Below the pieces are notes generated by a model. The model was not told the DNA's origin. It made no database searches and was given only the letters and a program-made list of their open reading frames with translations. A stretch of 64,000 nt of DNA from NCBI GenBank assembly GCA_032622095.1, contig CP136065.1, positions 41,575,503 through 41,639,502 on the forward strand, in the 5' to 3' direction. Position 1 is the stretch's first letter. Each line of letters begins with the position of its first letter. The stretch is from Siphonodentalium dalli (lineage: Eukaryota > Mollusca > Scaphopoda > Gadilida > Siphonodentaliidae). Below are positions 47,236-58,248 of the stretch, one piece after another. The position numbers were made by a program, and so were the translations under genes.

Positions 47236-48320
47236 TCATCACTTTTATTCCTGAGAGCGTAGGGAACGGTCGTCTCTCTTTCGTCATGACTTTCTCAGTC
47301 TTTATGACAGAAAATATTCTCGATATGCTTGCTTCCGACTGATTCAGGAAGCTTTACAGGCTTAGTTCAGCGGTGTCGGTATCGCCCGAGAGCAAAATTG
47401 CAGCTCCGAGTATGCCATTAGAATGCGCTGAATCAAACATGGCGGTGCCCACAGCTAGCATCACGCTGGGGTCGAAAAAACGTGTTTCGTCGGTCAATGA
47501 CACCATACGTAATGAAAAGAAGAAACGCAAGGTTTCTTTCTCTATCCCAAAGATCAGCAAAAGTCCACAACGAAAAGATACACAGCCAAAGGCTCACGTG
47601 CCAAAAACTTGAGTAAAAATACCTCAACTTAGTTGAATTCAAAATCGATGCCCAGCAGTCGCATTGGCAATACGGGTTCATTGACAATTACCGCGTCACA
47701 TCGGGGCAGGTTTTCTGCTCACCATTCGCCCCTCATGGCGGTGAATCATAACCAACCACAACAATCGTGTCACCCTTATTCCAGTCATGATCCTTTCCGT
47801 GCAAGTTACCATGTCCATGACAAGGTGAATGTTCAGTCGGCTGCTGTTCCTGGATCAGGTCTGGACTGCGGTAGTACAGAGCAATCTGCTTCTGATGTGG
47901 ATACCGATGTGAACACTCTATTTCAATCTCACGATGATATGGTCTTAGGCCAACACGAAGAATACCTGTGTTTAGGGTAACCTGCCCGCCCCTACTCAAA
48001 ACCTGCCGCCAAATTCCATTTTATCGTTTTTCAAAAATTTCCTCAGACTTCATTTTATTTTTTTGTAATTAGGAATTCGCGACTACGGAATTAGCTTAAA
48101 CAAGTAAACCATTTCCTTGCAAATATCGTCAATTCACGAAAAACGGAAGTGCCGCCATTGTTGTTGTAGTATATTCGTATTCCCTCATCATTGTTCGGCA
48201 AACCTCGCCGATTTCTCGAAAGCGGAAACCAGAAAACATGCGATACTTGGGCCGGAATATGTATTAACTAGCAAATCGAAAGTAACCGGATATTTTGCTG
48301 ATTGCACATGGCGATTGAAT

Positions 48321-48707
48321 ATGGCGGAAACACTTCTGTGTGTGGATAGATCCTGCGTTTTAGCTATTAAACTTCACAAATGCGTTCATATGAATCAGAA
48401 TAGAAACATCATCACAAGTTTCGACTTCACTTGTGGTGCACCCCTGTGTCCAGATGATCACCAACAAGCTGGCCGAATTATCACACGTGAGGGAATTGGG
48501 TGGGATTCCCCGATAGAACTGCCATATTATGGTGCTGGTCTCGGTGCAGTGGACACGTGCCCCCATTGTGGGCAGCCAGGTGGAGAGACCAAAGTGTCTC
48601 TCAAAGAATACTACAGAACTGTTTTGCCATTGTGTTGTACCTGTTCTGAGGCAGGATTAACACATGCGGTCCTGAGACCGTATGGAAAGAAAATTCCATT
48701 ATTATAG
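48321..48707 (+). CDS. Cys-rich ORF carried by element H3 (novel cargo)
   Basis: The frame is open from 48117, but I choose the ATG at 48321 (AATATGGCGG, good context; ATGGCG also starts the frames in H1 and H4), giving 128 residues. Features: C7, C12 and C21; C38-x4-C43; a GIGWDSPIELPYYG motif (58-71); C80-P-H-C83; C105, C106 and C108; and the ending LRPYGKK. The paired C-x2-C and C-x-C suggest a small zinc-binding fold. A homologous relic at 34205-34411 keeps the GIG-PYY and RPYGK blocks, so the family has been under constraint or spread as cargo. Not a known Harbinger protein. Function unknown. Confidence 0.55.
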   Translation: MAETLLCVDRSCVLAIKLHKCVHMNQNRNIITSFDFTCGAPLCPDDHQQAGRIITREGIGWDSPIELPYYGAGLGAVDTCPHCGQPGGETKVSLKEYYRTVLPLCCTCSEAGLTHAVLRPYGKKIPLL

Positions 48708-48966
48708 TTTATCCACATCTCACCGCATCCACCCTGAAAATTATAAGCCTGACGTAACATGAGTCTGTATGAACCCAGTAGGAGTGTTATGTGCCTGGTA
48801 GAACTTACTTTTTTCCTAGTAGAACTATTTCTCATTAAATATTCATTAGTTCTACAGAAAGCCGGACCCGATGAATCAACATCTTCTGTGTCGCAATGAT
48901 CCGAATGCAACAGTCATACGGTAATCAATGCACATATATTGTTCTTGGTGCTTACTTTGTTTTACA

Positions 48967-49188
48967 GGTGTGAATTCCACCACCGCTTTGCATATTGATT
49001 ATGTTATGTACGTCACATTGGCGTTAAATTCACCTTCTGAGTTGAAAATTTCGCAAAATTTCTTAGTATTCGAGTCGGTGGATAAACAAAATATCATAAG
49101 TATCTTGTGTGGGAAATTGAACAGTAATATGTCCACTCGTAGGATTTGGCCTGTAATATCCGAGCTTCAGCGTGAACATAAACACTAG
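48967..49188 (+). CDS. Second ORF/exon inside H3, unassigned
   Basis: An acceptor-like TTTGTTTTACAG is followed by 73 open codons (VNSTTALHIDYVMYVTLAL, KISQNFLVFESVDKQNI, ISELQREHKH) to TAG. It may be a 3' exon of the same transcript as 48321-48707 or an independent ORF. No family recognised. Confidence 0.35.
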   Translation, partial: GVNSTTALHIDYVMYVTLALNSPSELKISQNFLVFESVDKQNIISILCGKLNSNMSTRRIWPVISELQREHKH

Positions 49189-49724
49189 ACACTTATTCTA
49201 TATATAATATCATTTAATATCATGCTGTATACATGTCATTGAACTTCTGTAACACCATTAAACTGATTAAAGCTACCATGACATAGATTAGTGTGACAAT
49301 GACTTGCCCAAGCTTTATACGAGTGACACTGGCACACGATTAGAAGGCACGAATACTTAAATACTATTCCCTGCCCGCCCCTGTTTTTTCCCCTCATGTT
49401 ACCCTAAACTCAAGTATTCTTCCTTTTGGCCTTATCAGGGTCTGATTTTTCCTAGTCCGACTCGGACATGGATTTTCCTGAAGTTTAAGTCAGATTTCCA
49501 CAGAACCAGTGGGAGCACATGTAGACCAGAAATTGGCATCTTACATCAACAATGCTTGCTCCATTCGGCCAAATATGGACAAAATGGAATCCATTCTCAC
49601 TTCAAAACCAACACCGGAAAACTGCCAGTTAACTACACCTCCACGAGTTAACAGAGAAGTGTGGAACTTGATTCAAAGTTCAAATCTCAAAACTACAGAT
49701 GTATACCAGTTACCGCTTTGGTGA

Positions 49725-50115
49725 TTTTACAATTTAAAACACCTCTCTTCCCGGTGTCTTAATTCCCATGTGGTCTGCAGACTGTCGCGCGCGCTGTATA
49801 TGTAGTCGCGAGCAGAAATAACAAAATGGACTGGGCAGTATCCCAAACTTCCCCAAAACTCACAACTCTGCAATGGTAATATTACACACGGTTTTGAAAT
49901 GATGAGAGGGGGGTGCCTGATAACATAGATATATTTTTAATGGCCTAATCAGTAAACAGTTGCTGGAACAAACAAATACTAGTAGGCCTACATGTAAATA
50001 GATCCAAAAATGAGGTTCAATATAACTAGTAATGTACTACATAGTAGTATTTATACTATTTCTTGGTTGGGGTGTTATTTGGATATATTTATTTTTGGCA
50101 GAAATTCCAGACATT
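49725..50115. other. Intergenic DNA, likely decayed retroelement
   Basis: Directly downstream of the gag-like frame; I see no further coding. Confidence 0.35.
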
Positions 50116-50119
50116 GGAC

Positions 50120-51380
50120 ATAGTGTAAACAAGAGATGGACTGTCGTCCGGTGAATACCCCCTCTTGGCATACCGCCTAGTGTGGGCACATCTATAACTT
50201 ATGATGGCTAGACTCAGACATATGGACCCAGAAATCAGCATTTTCATATAAACAAAGATGAATAACTATAGAACAAAAAACCAAAACAAACATTTGAATG
50301 TGCCATTAAATGTCCTCATAGTGGTGAACATCCATACAAAATTTTATTGAGATCCGAGCATTACTGTTCCAAGTTATGAGCTGAACAGACATCGGATGGA
50401 TCAAACAGCCAACATTTCCAGATAAACAAAGATGAATTACTCTAGAATGGAAAAGCAGAACAGAACAATGGAACCCCCTATTGAGTGTCCTCATAGCAGT
50501 GAACATCTATACCAAATTCCATTGAGATCCCAGGACAACTGTTGAAGTTACGACATGAACAGACACCAGACGGACCAAAAAGCCAACATTTCCAGATGAA
50601 CAAATATGAATAACTCTAGAATGGAAAAGCGGAACAAAACGATGGAACCCTCTTTTTAATGTCCTCATAGTAGTGAACATCCATACCAAATCCCATTGAG
50701 ATCCCAGTACAACTGTCGAAGTTACGACATGAACAGACACCAGACGAACCAAAAAGCCAACATTTCCAGATGAACAAAGATGTATAACTCTAGAATGGAA
50801 AATCCGAACAAAACGATGGAACCCTCTATTGAATGCCCTCATAGTAGTGAACATCCATACAAAATTTCATTGAGATCCGAGCATTACTGTTCAGGTTATG
50901 ACATGAACAGACACCAGATGGACCAAAAATCCAACATTTCGAGATAAACAAAGATGAATAACTCTAGAATGGAAAATCCGAACAAAACGATGGAACACTC
51001 TTTTTAATGTCCTCATAGTTGTGAATATCCACACCAAATTTGGTTGAAATCCCAGCACAACTGTTGAAGTTACGACATGAACAGACACCAGACGGACCAA
51101 AAAGCCACTATTTCCAGATAAACAAAGATGAATAACTCTAGAATGGAAAATCCAAACAAAACGATGGAACCCTCTATTTAATGTCCTCATAATAGTGAAC
51201 ATCCATACCTAATTTCATTGAGATCCGAGCACTACTGTTCATGTTATGACACGAACAGACATCGGACGGACGTACGGACTCACACACGGACGGACGCACG
51301 GACGGACGCACGGACGGACGGACGGACGGACAGGTGCAAAACAGTATACCCCCCTTTTTTTTTTAAAAGGGGGTATAATT
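50120..51380. mobile_element. Core-repeat element, about 175-bp units, ACGG microsatellite, terminal hairpin
   Basis: It starts AACAAGAGATGGACTG and soon has AATACCCCCTC. About six units follow, marked by GATGAATAACTCTAGAATGG and GTCCTCATAGTAGTGAACATC. It then has (GGAC/ACGG)n at about 51268-51330 and a hairpin AGTATACCCCCC with the mirrored GGGGGTATAAT. The start and end both carry the ATACCCCC word. Helentron-associated architecture. Several 100-residue minus frames inside are repeat artefacts. Confidence 0.75.
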
Positions 51381-51647
51381 ATAATGTCAGATTGACGCTG
51401 AAATTAGTGTATGATAGTTCAATTCATTCACTGTAGGATCATACTTGGACATTGAAACGACTATGACATGAAATATCCAAATTTATATTAGTAATCTGAA
51501 AAATTGATTTGAATGAAATGATAGAGATAATAGTGCACTAGAAATCTCAGTACGAGTGTGACAGTACTCAGGGGAAAACCCCTGCGTTATCACACTGTAC
51601 TATTATTCCGCCCTGTTAGCAGGCATGTGATTGAATATAAAAATACA
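51381..51647. other. Spacer between two core-repeat elements
   Basis: Contains TACTATTATTCCGCCCTG (51597-51616), the word also seen at 61365-61425 and, in complement, at 20315-20470. No gene. Confidence 0.4.
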
Positions 51648-52713
51648 AGAGCATCGCTAGGGCGTGGCAAAATACGCCCTTTAGCCATTTCGAATTGTAC
51701 TATCCAGCCCTCATAATTGGCTACGGCAATCGGCAATGCCGAAGCCATTTGCTGAAGCAAACTGGGCCACGGTAAAGGGTTGCCGTAGCAGATTGCCGAA
51801 GCCAAACAATCTGAATTAAAAGGGCTGACTATCGCAAAATAAGATAATACTTTGAGCTTACATTTGAAGAAAATCTGATATACCCCTAATTTCAATGCCA
51901 AAATGTGGTCAAATTCTAAGTTGAAAAAATGGCCATAACTCATGTAAAAATAATTAGACAGAACCTATATTCAAACTTGGTCTGTAGTTTTAGCTGGGAA
52001 ATACACATACCAGCTTTGGTTCAGCTCAAATAATCAAAACTGGAGTTATCGGTCGGAAACCAAAATGTTATGAAATTGGTCAAATTCTTAGTTGAAAAAG
52101 GGCCGTAACTGATGTAAAAATAACTGGACGGAACCCATATTCGAACTTGGCCTGTATCATTAGCTAGGAAATACACATACCAACTTTGGTTCAGATCAAA
52201 TAATCCAAACTGGAGTTATCGGTCGGAAACCAAAAATGTTAACAGACGGTCAAATTCTAAGTCGAAAAAGGGCCGTAACTCATGTAAAAATAATTGGACG
52301 GAACCCATATTCGAACTTGGCCTCTATCTTTAGCTGGGAAATACACATACCAACTTTGGTTCAGATCAAATAATCCAAACTGGAGTTATCGGTCGGAAAC
52401 CAAAAATGTTAAATGACGGTCAAATTCTAAGTCGAAAAAGGGCCGTAACTCATGTAAAAATATTTGGACGGAACCTATATTCGAACTTGGCCTGTATCTT
52501 TAGCTGGGAAATACACATACCAACTTTGGTTCAGATCAAATAATCCAAACTGGAGTTATCGATCGGAAACCAAAAATGTTGACGGACGGACGGACGGACG
52601 GACGGACGGACGGGCGGGCGGGCGGGCGGGGCGGACGGACGGACGGACGGACGGACGGACGGACGGGCGGACGGACGGACGGACGGACGGACGGACGGAC
52701 GGACGGACGGACG

Positions 52714-52788
<75 letters not shown>

Positions 52789-52830
52789 TGATAACATAAT
52801 ACGACCTTTTTTCAAAAAGGGCGTATAATA
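51648..52830. mobile_element. Core-repeat element, 170-bp units x4, long GGAC/AGAC microsatellite
   Basis: The start ACAAGAGCATCGCTAGGGCG is followed by AAATACGCCCTTT. Four 170-bp units begin at 51909, 52079, 52249 and 52419. Then come (GGAC)n with an inserted (GGGC)n patch and (AGAC)n (52580-52788), and the hairpin AATACGACCTTTTTTC with AAAAAGGGCGTATAAT. The TACGCCCTTT word near the start is repeated in the hairpin. On the minus strand the microsatellite is (GTCY)n, as in DINE-1, HINE and pearl elements. Confidence 0.8.
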
Positions 52831-53114
52831 ATGTAATCCGCGTTTTCGTAAAAAAAAGTCGATCCGTAACTACCGATTTCTGTGCGTTCCGCGTTTTTGA
52901 TTCACCGGCGATCGCCACGCGGATCTCCAACTCGGTCCCCGATAATAGCACTCTTCTGATAGGATGATATCTGCCAGTGTTTGCATTGATAACCGATGGT
53001 TTTAGCTGTAACGAAACTGGTGGACCTTTGTTTCCCTGTTTATTTTTCGCGGTTCGTTTGGTCTTTTGAAATCGAACAACTGAGTGATAACAACAAAAGC
53101 TAATAATAAGAATT

Positions 53115-53406
53115 ATGTCTTCCCTGCGGCGCGATATAATAGAAAGACACGATGACTGTAACATTGAGGACATCGATAAAGGAATTAAGAATGCGTGGAG
53201 GTGGCAATGGCTTGAGTACAAACTCAATGGAACATTTCTGTCTGAAGTTTTTCGAAAAATCCGCGACTCTGGTTTGGCTTATTGTATAAAATGCAGAAGA
53301 GAAATTGACTATTCGAAAAGAGGCAGGATCGCTTTAGTTGACCATGCTAAAACGACAAAACACCAGGAGAATGTGACAAGTGTTGCAAAAAAATTCAGAA
53401 TGCCAG
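53115..53406 (+). pseudogene. hAT-like transposase gene, exon 1 (BED/C2H2-like finger)
   Basis: Encodes MSSLRRDIIERHDDCN... and a zinc-finger-like region CIKCRREIDYSKRG...ALVDHAKTTKH (C-x2-C ... H-x5-H), as found at the N-terminus of hAT-like transposases. It ends at a consensus donor CCAG|GTAAGT. The intron 53407-53945 (539 bp, GT-AG) joins in frame to exon 2: the single leftover G plus GA makes the next glycine codon. The exon itself is intact; the gene downstream is not. Confidence 0.75.
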
Positions 53407-55339
53407 GTAAGTTTTCAATAGTTTGACTTTGAATTTTGCACTAGATCATGATAGATCGGTGGACTCAGTATTTTTTCCTATCTTTCTAATTTTCACTCTT
53501 GGATTTGAATCATGCAAATTTATCATATTTTGTAGGTAGGCACTGTTATGTTAATGTCCAAAATAATCCTTCCATAGCAAAAAATTGGAAAAATATATTG
53601 TAACAAAATTTATAATTGAATTATTGGCTGGGGAACTCGCAAATTTCTGCAACAGTAATAGAAATAAACCTGGCAGGGTGGGTGGGTAAGGGTGCTGGAC
53701 AGTGGCACCTTCTATGAATCTTCATTAAAAAAAAATTATTTGACAGGGAAGTGGTATCATGTGATTATCAACTCTTTACTGGTGTCCAGTACTGGTAGGC
53801 CTACAGTATGACGGTAGCTCAAATTCTACTTGTAACTTCCAGGTGGAATGAGTGACAATTTTAAACTTTTTTTTGTTTATTGCATGAAAATGTTTTAATA
53901 CAAGAATAGGCCATAGTAAATAAAATGTCACTCTTTACTTTACAGGACAGTCAGCTGTTGAAGTCCAGCCATATGGGTTACATGAAATGTTTCTGAAAAC
54001 GACAGACAGCAGTGATTCCAACATTGCAGGGCCTCGGACTTTGGCTAAACCACTGACACCACTATGTGACAGAGTTGTTGCGGCTGAAGCTACACTTCTC
54101 GGGTTCATTGCTGAATATTCTATTTCTTTCTCTGATGTACCCAAGATTATTGAACTTACAAAAGTTCTTTCGAAGGATAAGAGGGCACTGGAAAAACTTT
54201 CAATGGATAGGACTAGTGCGAGTTACAAGATGAAATTTGGACTGGCAAAAGAGAATGTGATTTCTGATTTGAAGACCTCATTCTTCTCAATGAATATTGA
54301 TGAGGCAATCATCAATTGCAGGAAGTTGTTGTAAATCACCTGGCTTCACTAATGTGCATAACTGTGAACAGTGCAAACCTTCATAAAAAAATAATGGATG
54401 TGTTGATCTCAAATGAAATTCCTGCTAGCAACTTGATGTCTGTGTTGTTGGACTCTTGTAATGTGATGAGAGGCTCCAAAAGTGGCTTGGAAGTCAGATT
54501 ACGGGAGGACATTCCGTCATTGCTCAACATAGATGGGGACACTTGCCACCATGTGCATATTGCCGCAAAAGCTTTTTGTAAACCATTTGATGGACTGGTG
54601 GAAAAGGCACTGAAGGATATATATTCAATGACTTCAAATGGTCATCTGATTTGAGGGAGGCTCTGGAGGATGTGTGTGACTTGCTTGGCATTAAATATAC
54701 TGCACCAGAACGCTATGTGAGTCACAGGTGGCTTTCTGTGTATGATGTTGCTCAAGATTTTATGAGACTGTTTGATGCTTTGACCGTCTTCTACAGCTCA
54801 TTTCTTTCTCGAGATGACAGACGACACTATATGCCAAAAGTGATTGAAATATACCACACAAGAAAGATCTCGGAGAAGGCCAGAGACACTCTGAGAAGAA
54901 TATGTTACAAGTTGTCTTCAAAGAACATGACAGATGATGGTGAAGCTTGGAAGAACAGAACAAATGAAGCTCAGTTTTTCTAAGAGGAAAGAGTTGAAGC
55001 TAACTGTCTATTTCTTCATTTCTGTGCTTCCTCTTCTGAAGAAATATGTTATGTTTCAGAGTAAATTACCTCTGGTTCATACAATTAATGACAGGCAGTT
55101 GGAACTGATGTCAGACTTCTTATCCTGTTTCATAAAGCCAGAGGCTATCAAGACTATTAGAAATAAAGGACGCAAACTGAAGCAACTTGATATATCCAAG
55201 GAGTGTAACCAGCTTTCTTAAAGGAACATCTGCTTGGGTGTGAAAGTTTCATCACTGTGTGACACTTCCAAGAATGACACCACTGTCAAAGAGTTTAAAG
55301 ATAAAGCATTGTTAGCCTACATAAAATGTGCCCAAACTC

Positions 55340-57562
55340 TAGACCCCGAAGCCACGACAAATAGTTTTCATGGCTGGCTCAACCGATTTTCGTGGCTGGT
55401 TAGCTGGCTAAGCCGGCTCAGTCACGACGTTTGTGGCTGACGAAATATGGCGGCTCAGATGTTATCGTTCAGCGTATTTTCGTTTCCGAAATGTTCCTAA
55501 TTCCCTGTTACCGGTTATAGACGCCGTTTTTTTCGCGTTTGTGGTGAACCCGTAGAATTCCAGACCACACGTAATCTTTTGATGTTGGGTTTTTTAACCA
55601 TTATATGGCGAAAATTCACGAAGGACTGGCATGGATATACTATGTAGTTTCCCATCTAATCGGTATAAGTAGTTACATTGGGACTTCTGTCGACTTCAGA
55701 CTGCTATCATCACTGCCATCTTGCGATATATATATGCATGCATCATTGAATGTAGACCAAGTCTTCTCGTACTCAAAATAGCTAAGATATTGGGATGGAG
55801 AGATGCTAGTGTTTAGTCCGAGATCGCGCGCATAGCCTTCTTATGACACGAGTTACGCCCAGGATCTGTGGCGGGAATCTGTGGTGTATTTTACTCGATT
55901 TACCTAACAAAGCAATACATGATGCTATATACGTCGGAAAGAGTGACATCTTATGGTCAGAATGGTGTATAATAATCTTTAATGTTAAATTACACATAGA
56001 ATATTCCGGTTGATTGCCACAAACATCGCTGTTTTTTCTGTTTGTTTATTTAACTGAAAGCCGAACTCAGGTTCCGAAGAACTTCGGCATTGTCCGGTGT
56101 TTGTTCTGAGTATTCTAGTTTCCGTTTCTATATATAGCGCGGGGTTTTCCGAACAAAATGGAGAAAACCGATCGCCGCAAAGTCCAGTTTCCAATGTGCT
56201 TTGAGAACAATTCCCGCACTAAAAACTTAATGACATAATGGAGGATCAGAAAGGTAGTTTTGTTGACAATTTTCGCAAGCAACTTGTCAAAATTGGAGCA
56301 AATTAGAACTCTTGTGTCTGACTTGCCATGCGTGTGATTTTTATCCATGTGCATTTTGACTTTTGTGTTGATAAAATAATCGGAGAACCGAATCACACAG
56401 TTTCGAAATATAGTTCTTCCGTTTTAGTGGGACTTTTCAAACTTAAGGTTCAAAATTTATACAAATTTTGTTTGATTTTTTGTGTGCTTAACAAGAGCAG
56501 TATATTGCTCTGTTCGCTTAGTATATATCTTAATTTCGCTGAAGTCCACCAAATGTGGGAAATGTAGCACCATATTATTTATTCTAATGCTCGTTGAGTT
56601 TACACTGTTTTAAACTTTGAGAGGGTTGTAATTCCCCGTAATTTATTTAATGTATTACATTTATATCTTCAATGTTTAATTAATCTATTTATTTTTTATT
56701 TATTGACACACATAATTACGATTACAATGGAGAATTCATCGTAATTTGCGTTGTCAGTCGAAAATCTACGGAATATTTTCATGGAAAATGCCGAACACAG
56801 TTCGCGAGGTCAACTGAGTTCGCATACTTTTAAAAATTTGTAAACATTGCGGTAAATGTTTCTTTTCGCATTAAATTACCGCTTTCAATTCACAACTGAT
56901 GTGGGGTTCAGATCAAATAGCATGTCTTCTGCGGAAAATATCTTTTATTGTCGCAATTGTGATATTTTATTTCATATAATTGTGGTTTTATTTGAGCGGG
57001 TCATTAACGCTTAACTCGTCTCATAAGAAGGCTATGCGCGCGATCTCGGACTAAACAATAGCATCTCTCCATCCCAAAATCTTAGCTAGTTTTAGTACGA
57101 GAAGACTTGGACTACATTGAATGATGAACCCGATTGTAATGATATATAATATTTCAAACTATTTTCTAGTCTTATGTGTATATATTGACAAATGCCAGTG
57201 ATGTCTGAGACTGGGTGTTGTCGATATAAACAATTTATATTTTAACCCGTTCAATACCGAATGGATGCGCCCATTCAGTTATATGAAAGCATGCATTGTG
57301 ATAGTTTATTCCACATTAAGGGGCCAGGTGTTCTGATAATATAACAAGTTATTAACAACCATGCCGTGTACATGCGAGTATGCCAATATTAGGCAATGCG
57401 GTTTAGTTCTTTGCGATTCACAGTACAGTTGTGCTTGACATATAAGCCCATGCACACGGCTCAGCCATTTTACAATTCCGGCGGCGGAGATTTTTAAATG
57501 TGGCTGGCATTAGAAATAATATGGCTGGCGGCGGCGGCGTGCGATGGTGGCTTCGGGCTCTG
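55340..57562. mobile_element. hAT-type element inserted in the transposase gene (8-bp TSD)
   Basis: Flanked by CCAAACTC at 55332-55339 and 57563-57570. Termini TAGACCCCGAAGCCAC and, in complement, CAGAGCCCGAAGCCAC agree at 14 of 16 positions. (C/T)AGAG-type ends with an 8-bp duplication define hAT elements. Sub-terminal zones repeat GGCTGGCT and GGCTGAGCC-like words (left) and GGCTGGC plus GGCGGCGGC (right). It carries another element (55752-57114) and no coding frame. Without that it would be about 852 bp. Confidence 0.88.
55752..57114. mobile_element. 1363-bp TIR element nested inside the hAT-type element
   Basis: Flanked by CATTGAAT at 55744-55751 and 57115-57122. TIRs of about 110 bp: GTAGACCAAGTCTTCTCGTA and the matching complement of CTTGGACTA at the right, continuing through CTAAGATATTGGGATGGAG and ATCGCGCGCATAGCCTTCTT. 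A mini-derivative lies at 26642-26723. The inside has GCCGAACTCAGG/GAACTTCGG words but no transposase. Duplication length (8, or 7 if the terminal C is counted in the TIR) suggests a hAT-like group. Confidence 0.85.
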
Positions 57563-58248
57563 CCAAACTCTGCAAAGAAAGCTACCATTAAATAACAAAC
57601 TTCTCCAGTCATTATCTGCCATAGACCCAGTGGGCAGGGGTCATTCCAACACACAGAATTTGTTGACCAGATTGGTAACACACATGCCAAATGTGTTAAG
57701 TGAAGTCCAGCAAGAGGAATACATGCTTGAAGTGAGACGCTACCAATTTGACCCCACCATACCAGAGTATGAGGATGACAGTAGAATTGACCACTGGTGG
57801 GCCAAAGTTGGTGAAACAGGAAGATACCCAAATCTAACGAAGACTGTTTATGCTTGTCTCTCCCGTTTCCATGGACCTCAAGTCAAATCAAGTTTTAATA
57901 TTATGGGAGATGTCATGGACAAGAAATCGTCAAGAATGCAGGTGTCAACCTATAGTGACATACAATGTGTCAAGTACTTTCTGAGGTCACAGAAGAAATC
58001 AGCTGTAGATTTCTTTTCATCCAATGATTTTATTCATGATTCTGTTGACCCTGCATTGACAAAGAATCTCCAATACACTGGAGCTACAAGAAGCACAAAC
58101 TTGAACTAAAGGTCATGAAGCAGCAGAAAGCAGCTGAGAGTGGTGTTACTAAACAAACATGTAATGTTCCATCAAAGAGGAAAGCTAAAGAGCTCCTTCA
58201 TAAATCAGCCAAGAAGGCTAGACGTGACCACAATGATTCCCTGCTTAA

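Larger units (their letters stand above)
47948..49431. mobile_element. TTA-flanked 1484-bp element (Harbinger-like termini), H3
   Basis: Termini start GGCCAACACGAAGAATACC on the left and GGCCAAAAGGAAGAATACT on the right (reverse complement), with about 31 of 35 matching when extended to GTTTAGGGTAAC. TTA flanks both ends (47945-47947, 49432-49434). The sub-terminal words CCTGCCCGCCCCT occur inside both ends. It sits in the DIRS-type frame and splits it exactly between codons. It carries its own ORFs (48321-48707 and 48967-49188) on the plus strand and no transposase. Confidence 0.85.
47373..49724 (+). pseudogene. DIRS-type gag-like ORF, interrupted by element H3
   Basis: Three pieces of one decayed frame. 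47373-47612 is basic (KKRVSSVNDTIRNEKKKRKV). 47633-47947 is S/H/Q-rich and acidic at its end (SDVDTDVNTLF). 49435-49724 holds GAHVDQKLASYINN, PTPENCQLTTPPRVNREVW and LKTTDVYQ. 'PxPENCxxLxxPxVNxEIW' is characteristic of ORF1 of DIRS-like tyrosine-recombinase retrotransposons. Taking out H3 with one TTA joins codons V-L to S-G-S in frame. A stop (TAG near 49450), a frameshift near 47620 and another near 49480 show decay. No reverse transcriptase or recombinase is visible in the window. Confidence 0.6.

Noticed and set aside
50306-51202. Minus frames of 66-115 codons with repeated FTTMRTLNRGFH phrases
   Set aside because: Each repeat of the phrase equals one 175-bp core unit; no coding constraint is visible.
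52464-53227. Long frames rich in RTDGRTDG (plus) and SVCLSVRPS (minus)
   Set aside because: They translate the GGAC/AGAC microsatellite of a core-repeat element and the DNA beside it.
55340-57562. Interpretation of the gap in the hAT-like transposase as an intron
   Set aside because: The boundaries are CCAAACTC duplicates with matching TIRs, not GT-AG, and the sequence carries typical hAT-type ends.
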